The position numbers were made by a program, and so were the translations under genes. Positions 24,706-31,551 of a DNA stretch of 31,551 nt are shown in pieces. Each line of letters opens with the position of its first letter. Within the stretch, counting starts at the first letter, position 1. Under the pieces are notes generated by a model. The model was given only the letters and a program-made list of their open reading frames with translations, had not been told where the DNA came from and searched no databases. The stretch comes from DATBDN01 sp036269895 (lineage in GTDB: Bacteria; Actinomycetota; Thermoleophilia; Solirubrobacterales; Thermoleophilaceae), in contig DATBDN010000017.1 of NCBI GenBank assembly GCA_036269895.1, positions 1 through 31,551 of the forward strand, given 5' to 3'.

Positions 24706-25680
24706 CTACAGCCACTCGATGCGGCGGAAGTAGCTGTAGAGCGCGGCGCAAAGAAGCACCATCACCACAACGACCGCCGGATAGCCGAACCTCCAGTGCA
24801 GCTCCGGCATGTGCCGGAAGTTCATGCCGTAGATGCCGGCGATCAGCGTTGGCACCGCGAGAATCGCGGCCCACGCGGAGATCTGGCGCATCTGCTCGTT
24901 CTGGCGGACCGTCACCTGCGTGAGGTTCGCCTCGAGGATGCTGGTCAGCAGTTCGCGAAACTGGTCCGCGGTCGTCACCGTCCGCAGCAGGTGGTCGTAG
25001 ACGTCGCGGAAGTACGGCCGTAGGTCTTCGTGCACGTGCGCGTAGCGGCCGTCGCTCAGACGTCCCAGCGGCTCGGTGAGCGGTGCCGTGGCCCGGTGCA
25101 GGTTGATCACCTGACGCTTCAGGCGGTAGACGCGCTCGGTCAGCCCGCGCTGCGGGTCGTCGCCGAACGCCTGCGCCTCGAGCTCGGTGATGTCGATGTC
25201 GAGGTTGGTCAGGACCGGTTGGTAGTCGTCGACTACGCGATCCATGACCGCGTGCATCACCGCCCCCGTGCCGCAGCGCAGCATCTCGGGCCGCTGCTCC
25301 AGCTGGCCGCGAACGTCGTGGAGCGGGGTCGCCTCCCCATGGCGGACCGTGACCACGTACTGGTCGCCGACGAACATCAGGATCTCACCGAACTCCAGCG
25401 TGTCGGGCTCCGAGTAGTGGGCGGTCTTGAGCACGATGAACAGCTGCTCGTCGCCATAGACCTCGAGCTTCGGGCGCTGGTGCCCTTTCATCGCGTCCTC
25501 GACGGCGAGCTCGTGCAGGCCGAACTCGCGCCGCACGGCGTCGAACTCGTCTTCGGTCGGTTCGTGCAGCCCTATCCAGACGAGCGCCCCGGGTTCCCTG
25601 CCTGCCTCGAACGCGCTGTCGAGCGGGACGTTGTCCTCGCGTTTACCGTCCTTGTAGACGGCGAGGTCGACGATCGTCAT
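24706..25680 (-). CDS. corA: CorA-family divalent cation transporter
   Basis: Mg2+/Co2+ channel of the CorA family, 324 residues. The N-terminal about 245 residues form the cytoplasmic domain (LHELAVEDAMKGHQRPKLE is characteristic). Two C-terminal spans are separated by the diagnostic YGMNF followed by the MPEL loop. The end RRIEWL is short and basic. The start ATG overlaps the stop of the upstream cca-like gene by 4 nt (ATGA). Confidence 0.95.
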   Translation of the reverse strand: MTIVDLAVYKDGKREDNVPLDSAFEAGREPGALVWIGLHEPTEDEFDAVRREFGLHELAVEDAMKGHQRPKLEVYGDEQLFIVLKTAHYSEPDTLEFGEILMFVGDQYVVTVRHGEATPLHDVRGQLEQRPEMLRCGTGAVMHAVMDRVVDDYQPVLTNLDIDITELEAQAFGDDPQRGLTERVYRLKRQVINLHRATAPLTEPLGRLSDGRYAHVHEDLRPYFRDVYDHLLRTVTTADQFRELLTSILEANLTQVTVRQNEQMRQISAWAAILAVPTLIAGIYGMNFRHMPELHWRFGYPAVVVVMVLLCAALYSYFRRIEWL

Positions 25681-27116
25681 CTCTCGACGGGATTTTCCCG
25701 CAGGCGTCGCGCGTACTCCACCGCTTGGTCGGCGCTTGTCACCTCACCGGCATAGCTGGCCTCCTCGAGCTCGGCCAGCAAACGGCCGAGGTCGGGGCCC
25801 GGCTTGATGCCGAGCTGGGCCGCCAGCTCGTCGCCGCGCAACGGCGCTCGCGGCGGGCCCTCACGGCGCCAGCGCAACGCCGCCGACATCAATTCCCGCG
25901 CCAGGCCGAGGTGCGCCTCGATCGCGGCCTCGGCGTTCTTGCCGCGGGTGGCGATGCGGTCGGCGCACGTGAGCAGCGTGACCTCGACCTCCACCGGCGA
26001 GCACAACTTGAGGTAGCGGTAGATCACCCGCCGCGAGAGCGGGCGCTGATGCACGAGGAAGCCGAGCACCAGGTGGTGGCGCGTGATCAGCGCCAGGAAC
26101 TCGCGCACGCGCTCGCTGGTGCGCAGGCGTTTGCAGATGTTGCGCACCATGTCGGCACCGAGCGAGTCGTGGCCGATGAAGGTGACGCGGCCGGTGTCGG
26201 TGAAGCTGCGGGTCCGCGCCTTTCCGATGTCGTGGAGGAGCGCCGCGAAGCGGAGCGCTTGCGCGCGTGTGAGCTCGTCGCCCAGCGGCTCGTCGAGCAC
26301 CTGCCGGAGCTCGGCGGCATCGTCCGGGAAATACTGGCCCAGGTTCGAGTCGATCTGCTCGAGGCTCCGCAGCACCTCGATCGTGTGGTCGTAGACGTCG
26401 AGGTGGTGGAACTGGCTCTGTTCGATGCCGCGCAGATCGTCGAGCTCGGGCAGAACCGCGTGGAGCACGCGCAGCTCGGCGGCGAGCCGCAGCCCCTCCG
26501 GCGCGCGCGACGACGCAACGATGCGCCGCAGCTCGGCGAAGATGCGCTCCCCCGCCGCCTCCGTCACGCGCGGCCCCCACTCGCGCGTCGCCTCCGCGGT
26601 CTCAGGCTCGACGTCGAAGGCGAGCTCGGTTGCGAAGCGGATCAGGCGCAGGGGGCGCAGCCGATCGCGCTCGTAGGCGTCCGGCGCGACCAGGCGCAAC
26701 GTGTGTCGCTCGAGGTCCCGGCGTCCGTGGACGGGGTCCACCAGCTGGCCGCCGAACAGCGGCAGGGCCATCGCGTTGACGGTGAAGTCGCGCTGCGCCA
26801 AGTCGTCCTCGATGAGGTCGCCCTGCATCGGTGTCACGTCGCACAGCCAGCCGTCCCCGACCACTCGCCAGGCGCCGAACTGCTCGGACAGCGGGAACGC
26901 CGGGCGCTGCACGGCCCTGGCGATCGCCCGCGCCGACGCGGCGGCCTCAGCCGAGACGACCAGGTCGAGATCGGTGACCGGCGCCGGCGCGAGGAACGCG
27001 TCGCGCAGCGCGCCGCCGACGATCCAGACGCCCGGCTGCTCAGCCAGACCGGCGCGCGCGGCAAGGACAGCGGGCTGCTGTGCCAGGCGTTCGTCGAGCG
27101 GCGGCGCGGCGTTCAC
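25677..27116 (-). CDS. CCA-adding/poly(A) polymerase-type nucleotidyltransferase with HD domain
   Basis: A class II tRNA nucleotidyltransferase-like protein, 479 residues. The head has VGGALRD (33-39) and metal-binding DLD (49-51), RDFTVNAMA (109-117) and RPLRLIRFA for the primer-binding region. The C-terminal HD phosphohydrolase domain has LLHDIGKARTRSF (HD at 295-296). The expected activity is adding or repairing the tRNA 3' CCA, with a possible phosphatase or phosphodiesterase function; whether it adds CCA or only A cannot be told. GTG 27116 is chosen because it forms a GTGA overlap with the alr stop; the frame is open for hundreds of codons upstream, but that is a shadow of alr. Confidence 0.9.
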   Translation of the reverse strand: MNAAPPLDERLAQQPAVLAARAGLAEQPGVWIVGGALRDAFLAPAPVTDLDLVVSAEAAASARAIARAVQRPAFPLSEQFGAWRVVGDGWLCDVTPMQGDLIEDDLAQRDFTVNAMALPLFGGQLVDPVHGRRDLERHTLRLVAPDAYERDRLRPLRLIRFATELAFDVEPETAEATREWGPRVTEAAGERIFAELRRIVASSRAPEGLRLAAELRVLHAVLPELDDLRGIEQSQFHHLDVYDHTIEVLRSLEQIDSNLGQYFPDDAAELRQVLDEPLGDELTRAQALRFAALLHDIGKARTRSFTDTGRVTFIGHDSLGADMVRNICKRLRTSERVREFLALITRHHLVLGFLVHQRPLSRRVIYRYLKLCSPVEVEVTLLTCADRIATRGKNAEAAIEAHLGLARELMSAALRWRREGPPRAPLRGDELAAQLGIKPGPDLGRLLAELEEASYAGEVTSADQAVEYARRLRENPVER

Positions 27117-28282
27117 GTCGAGCTCCACTGGCGCCGGACGCGCGGAGTGAGACCGCACGTGATCTCGTAGTTGATCGTGCCGATACGGTGCGCGAGCTCC
27201 TCGACGGTGATGCACTCGCGGCCGTCGCGCCCGATCAGCGTCGCCTCGGTTCCCGGCTCGACTTCGGTCTCGGCTCCCAGATCCACCGTGATGTTGTCCA
27301 TGCTGACGGTCCCGACCACGGGATAGCGCCGGCCGCCGATCAGGAGTTCGGCGTTGTTGGTGAACGCGCGCCGGAAGCCGTCGCCGTAACCAATGGGGAC
27401 TGTCCCCACGTACGTCGGCCGCTCGGCGGTCCACCGGCGGCCGTAGCCGGCGCTGTCTCCGGGTTCGAAGCGGCGGACGGCGGCGACGTACGAGTGGAGA
27501 CTGAGCGCCTGGTCGAGCCCGCGGAGCGTCGGGTCCTCCTGGAACGGATCGAGGCCGTAGACGGCGACTCCGCAGCGGACCATGTCGAAGTGCGAGGCGG
27601 AATCGCGGAAGGTGGCGGGGCTGTTGGCGGCGTGGACGATGACCTCGGGGTACTGCTCGCGAAAACGGCCGGCGAACTCCGCGAAGACTCCGAGCTGCTG
27701 CGGGAGGTAGTCGTCGCCCTGTTCGTCCGCGGTCGCGAAGTGAGTCATCAGCCCGATGAGCTGCAGGTGCTCGGCCTCGCCAACGATCCGGGCGACGGCC
27801 AGCGCTTGCTCCGGATCCTTGGTGCCAAGGCGGCCCATGCCCGAATCGAGCTTGACGTGCACGCGGCCGGTCACTCCGTCGGCATCGGCGAGACGGGCGA
27901 ACGCCTCGGCGAACTCCGGCTCCCAAATGACGACGTCGGCGGGCGCCTCGAGGGCGGCACGGGCGTCCTCGATCGTAAGAGCGCCCATTACGAGAAGCGG
28001 GGCATCGATGCCGTGACGGCGGAGCTCGAGTGCCTCGGACACGGCGGCGACGGCGAGCCAGTCGGCGCCCCCCGCGAGCGCAGCCTTGGCGCACCAGGTG
28101 TCACCGTGGCCGTAGGCGTCGGCCTTGACGACGGCGCAGAGCTTGGTCTCGCCGTGCAGCTGCGAGCGGATGTGGGCGCAATTGCGCTCGATCGCGCCGA
28201 GGTCGATGCGGGCGACGGCGCGCTCGATCATCGTGTGGCCCGGTTGCGGCACGCCCGTTTCACGAGGGTCTCCTGAGGCCAT
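27113..28282 (-). CDS. alr: Alanine racemase
   Basis: PLP enzyme interconverting L- and D-alanine for peptidoglycan. The 389-residue form has the PLP lysine in VVKADAYGHG (Lys53), HVKLDSGMGRLG, IGYGDGFRRA and the second-domain motif VGTVSMDNITVDLG. The start is ATG 28282, with GAGG 9 nt upstream and a 23-nt overlap with nnr; an in-frame ATG at 28231 (MIERAVARIDLG) fits the family N-terminus and is a real alternative. It lies between NAD(P)HX repair and a tRNA gene. Confidence 0.94.
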   Translation of the reverse strand: MASGDPRETGVPQPGHTMIERAVARIDLGAIERNCAHIRSQLHGETKLCAVVKADAYGHGDTWCAKAALAGGADWLAVAAVSEALELRRHGIDAPLLVMGALTIEDARAALEAPADVVIWEPEFAEAFARLADADGVTGRVHVKLDSGMGRLGTKDPEQALAVARIVGEAEHLQLIGLMTHFATADEQGDDYLPQQLGVFAEFAGRFREQYPEVIVHAANSPATFRDSASHFDMVRCGVAVYGLDPFQEDPTLRGLDQALSLHSYVAAVRRFEPGDSAGYGRRWTAERPTYVGTVPIGYGDGFRRAFTNNAELLIGGRRYPVVGTVSMDNITVDLGAETEVEPGTEATLIGRDGRECITVEELAHRIGTINYEITCGLTPRVRRQWSST

Positions 28283-29852
28283 CCGGGAGTGCCTCGATCA
28301 CGTCGCCGGCGATCACGTGGTCTGCTCCGTGGCGCTCGGCGGCTACGCGGCCGGCGCGCGCGTGCGCGAACACACCGGCGCACGCGGCCTCGAACGGGTC
28401 CATCTCCTTCGACAGCAGAGCGCCGATCAAGCCCGACAGGACATCGCCCGTGCCGGCGGTTGCCAGCGCCGGGGTGGCTCCCGCGCTGACCGCGATCGGG
28501 CCGTCGGGGGGCACGACGAGCGTGTCGTCGCCCTTGAGCACCACGATCGCGCCGCTTCGCTGCGCGACGTCGCGGGCATGCGCGATGCGGTGCTCGCCGA
28601 CGGCCGACGACTCGATCCCGAGGAGCCGGCCGAGCTCGCCGTCGTGCGGGGTCAGCACGGTCGGCGCGTCGCGCTGCGCCAGCAGCTCCAGATGCTCGGC
28701 ATGCGCGTTCAGCCCGTCGGCGTCGATCAGAAGAGGGACGGCCACGTCGCGGGCGACGCGGCGGGCGAATGCGACTGCGCCATCGGTGCGGCCGATGCCG
28801 GGCCCGAGCACGATCGCGCCCGCGCGCTTCGACAGTTCGATCACTTGCTCGGCGCCGGCTTCGACATGGGCGCCCTTCTCGTGCGGGAGTCCGTGCGTCA
28901 TCGCCTCCATCAGCCGGAGGTCGAGGACTGTCTCGGCCGGCTCCGGAACCGCAAGCTGTACGTAGCCGGCGCCGGTTCGCATCGCGGACAGGGCGGCCAT
29001 GGTCGGCGCGCCGGTGAGCCCGCGGGCGCCGCCCGCGACGACGACCGTGCCGGACTTGAACTTGTTGCCGGTGCGCGCACGCGGCGGGACGCGAAGCAGC
29101 ACCCGCTCGCTGATGAGCCCGGCAGCGGCCGGCGTAGGCGCACTGCGCGGAATCCCGATTTCGACGACCTCGATGCGCCCCGAATGAGTCTTGCCCGGCT
29201 CGACGTAGAGGCCGACCTTCGGCCCATGAAAGGTGGCCGTGACATCGGCCTCGACAGCGTCACCGGCGACCTCACCGGTGGAGGCGTTGACGCCGGAAGG
29301 GACGTCGCAGGCGACGACGATCGGCGCTGCGCCGGCGGATGCGGGCGCGCCGGGCGCGCCGGATTCGCCGGATGCGGGCGCGCCGGATGCGCGACTGGCG
29401 CGGACTTCGTTTATCGCCCGAGTCGCCCCGGCGATTGGCTCGCGTGGCTCGCCTTCGAAGCCCGTTCCGAGCATCGCGTCGACGATCACGGCTGAGGCCT
29501 TCAGGGCTTCTTGATCGAAGTCTCGAGGTGGATCGCCTGGCAGCCTCGTCAGGTTCTCCTCCGCGTCGCCGCGGAGCTCGTCCGGATTCCCCACTGCGAC
29601 CACGTCGACCTCGTGCCCGTCCTCGCGCAACAGTCGCGCCGCGACCAGCCCATCGCCCCCGTTGTTGCCCTTCCCGATTACGACCCGAATCGGCCCGTCA
29701 CCCGCCACGTCGGCGACCACGCGCGCCAACCCCGCCCCTGCGCGCTCCATCAGGTCGAGCGACGGAACTCCGGCCTCCTCGATCGCATGCTTGTCGGCGG
29801 CCCGCATCTCGGCCGCCTGCCACAGCGGATCGAGCCAGTCGGGCAGGCTCAC
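28260..29852 (-). CDS. nnr: Bifunctional NAD(P)H-hydrate epimerase/dehydratase
   Basis: Repairs hydrated NAD(P)H. The 530-residue protein joins the epimerase domain (NAXE, about 1-225; KGNNGGDG at 61-68, ACDVPSGVNASTGEV) to the ADP-dependent dehydratase domain (NAXD, about 245-530; SGTVVVAGGARGLTGAP, VLTPHDGELGRLLG, ATAGTGDVLSG). Between the epimerase strands, residues about 151-176 form an Ala/Gly/Ser/Pro-rich insertion (RASGAPASGESGAPGAP) not expected in the family core. It overlaps acpS by 4 nt at its start and alr at its end. It is the second gene of the string. Confidence 0.95.
   Translation of the reverse strand: MSLPDWLDPLWQAAEMRAADKHAIEEAGVPSLDLMERAGAGLARVVADVAGDGPIRVVIGKGNNGGDGLVAARLLREDGHEVDVVAVGNPDELRGDAEENLTRLPGDPPRDFDQEALKASAVIVDAMLGTGFEGEPREPIAGATRAINEVRASRASGAPASGESGAPGAPASAGAAPIVVACDVPSGVNASTGEVAGDAVEADVTATFHGPKVGLYVEPGKTHSGRIEVVEIGIPRSAPTPAAAGLISERVLLRVPPRARTGNKFKSGTVVVAGGARGLTGAPTMAALSAMRTGAGYVQLAVPEPAETVLDLRLMEAMTHGLPHEKGAHVEAGAEQVIELSKRAGAIVLGPGIGRTDGAVAFARRVARDVAVPLLIDADGLNAHAEHLELLAQRDAPTVLTPHDGELGRLLGIESSAVGEHRIAHARDVAQRSGAIVVLKGDDTLVVPPDGPIAVSAGATPALATAGTGDVLSGLIGALLSKEMDPFEAACAGVFAHARAGRVAAERHGADHVIAGDVIEALPDGLRRPS
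29325..29402 (-). repeat. Low-complexity insertion inside nnr
   Basis: About 78 nt of imperfect GCGCCGG/GGATGC repeats encoding an Ala/Gly/Ser/Pro-rich run within the epimerase half. The reading frame is kept. It lies between a predicted helix and the strand before DVPSG, a surface-loop position. Confidence 0.6.
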
Positions 29853-30196
29853 GCCAGGATCGCCACAGCGGCGGCGGTCTCGCGCGTGTGTGTCAACGAG
29901 ATCCGCGGTTTTAAGCCCAGCTCAGCGGCGCGAGCAGCCGCCGCCCCGCTCAAACGGACTTCGGGAGCTGTTTCGGTCGCCACCACCTCTACGTCTTGGA
30001 ACGCCCACGCCTCCAGAGCGAGCGCCTTCGCAACAGCCTCCTTCGCACAGAAGCGTGCAGCGAGGTGCATCGCCGGCCGCGCATGCTGGTCCGCATACGC
30101 GCGCTCCGCATCCGTGAACAGCCGCGACAAGAGGTTGGGCCGCCGAGCGATCGCTTCCTCCAACCGCGCGACCTCCAACACGTCAATGCCAATCAC
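29849..30196 (-). CDS. acpS: Holo-[acyl-carrier-protein] synthase
   Basis: A 115-residue 4'-phosphopantetheinyl transferase loading acyl carrier protein. Family motifs are GIDVLEVARLEEAI (metal-binding Asp) and ARFCAKEAVAKAL (FxxKEA core), with ISLTHTRETAAAVAI near the end. GTG 30196-30194 is chosen because it gives MIGIDVLEV, the family N-terminus; the longer open frame upstream runs into the palindromic repeat. No Shine-Dalgarno; TACGCT ends 7 nt before the GTG. It appears to be the first gene of the string that runs to 22956. Confidence 0.93.
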   Translation of the reverse strand: MIGIDVLEVARLEEAIARRPNLLSRLFTDAERAYADQHARPAMHLAARFCAKEAVAKALALEAWAFQDVEVVATETAPEVRLSGAAAARAAELGLKPRISLTHTRETAAAVAILA

Positions 30197-30203
30197 GAGC
30201 CCG

Positions 30204-30209
30204 AGCGTA
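30204..30209 (-). promoter_or_regulatory. -10 hexamer (TACGCT) before acpS, leaderless-type
   Basis: TACGCT on the minus strand, 7 nt before the acpS GTG, just inside the end of the gap and 4 nt from palindromic repeat copy 3, whose arm would overlie the -35 region. Confidence 0.45.
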
Positions 30210-30212
30210 CCC

Positions 30213-30298
30213 GGGGCCGTCGCCCCGCCATTCGTGGTCGATGCGGTGGAGCGAAGCGACCTGGCTGCGTCGAACGCGAATGGCGGGGCGATGGCCCC
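30213..30298. repeat. Palindromic repeat family, copy 3 (most complete)
   Basis: 86-bp imperfect palindrome between glmS and acpS. Left arm (30213-30234) GGGGCCGTCGCCCCGCC continuing to ATTCG, right arm (30277-30298) CGAATGGCGGGGCGATGGCCCC, 22 bp with one mismatch. The core is nearly the same as in copies 1 and 2, about 12 kb away. It may end the glmS transcript. Confidence 0.9.
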
Positions 30299-30310
30299 GC
30301 GCAGCACCAC

Positions 30311-31551
<1,241 letters not shown>

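Noticed and set aside
27117..28094. Extension of the cca-like gene to 805 residues
   Set aside because: The extra N-terminal part is Arg-rich and lies in alr in another frame; the GTGA overlap gives a normal-length protein.
30197..30310. Longer acpS starting inside repeat copy 3
   Set aside because: The family N-terminus begins at GTG 30196, and the extra residues are encoded by the repeat.
30299..30310. glmS ribozyme
   Set aside because: The ribozyme would lie in the 5' leader, beyond 31551, so nothing can be said.

Overview
The window is high-GC DNA (roughly two thirds G+C by eye) from the chromosome of an aerobic, actinobacteria-like organism. The lineage clues are an OpcA-type protein next to glucose-6-phosphate dehydrogenase, a transaldolase/glucose-6-phosphate isomerase fusion, a caa3-type oxidase, many GTG/TTG starts, and seven genes whose start codon lies only 7-10 nt behind a TANNNT -10 hexamer with no Shine-Dalgarno (leaderless-type promoters). 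Thermoleophilia (Solirubrobacterales/Gaiellales) is my best guess; no rRNA or tRNA gene is present to confirm it.

Layout. (1) 1-8348, minus strand: a tightly packed sugar-phosphate operon, ROK glucokinase > tkt > tal-pgi fusion > gnd > zwf > opcA (cut by the window edge). It turns glucose into pentose phosphates and NAD(P)H and can recycle fructose-6-P to glucose-6-P; no 6-phosphogluconolactonase gene is present. (2) 8403-14671, plus strand: an aerobic respiratory cluster with two small membrane proteins, then (after a convergent CBS-domain gene) ctaC with a fused cytochrome c domain, ctaD of the A2 (YSHPxV) type, a tandem Usp-like two-repeat protein, ctaE, a 37-residue membrane peptide and an inositol-monophosphatase-family gene that appears to start with CTG. 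A long hairpin separates this from a convergent lipoprotein that fuses cytochrome c to a blue-copper domain, a plausible electron donor. (3) 15446-20774: mixed cell-envelope genes, namely a GT4-like glycosyltransferase, a small Cys-containing protein, a Thr/Pro-rich lipoprotein, a K+-channel-like protein, an unknown membrane protein, an Asp-rich one-TM protein and an exported protein. A pair of tandem palindromic repeats lies at 17708-17882. (4) 20875-22820: a small GatC/AtzG-like protein plus amidase, tail-to-tail with infA, which follows a cold-shock gene. (5) 22956-30196, minus strand: a long overlapping gene string acpS > nnr > alr > cca-like > corA > HIT > enoyl-CoA hydratase > exported protein, apparently started by a leaderless promoter before acpS. 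A third palindromic repeat separates it from the 5'-truncated glmS (30311-31551).

Gene density is very high. Most junctions inside operons are 1- or 4-nt overlaps (TGATG, ATGA, GTGA, CTGA), and no stretch over about 250 nt lacks a gene. I see no CRISPR array, insertion sequence, tRNA or rRNA. The least explained items are the palindromic repeat family, the duplicated Usp-like protein inside the oxidase operon, the cytochrome c-cupredoxin lipoprotein and the amidase with its GatC-like partner.
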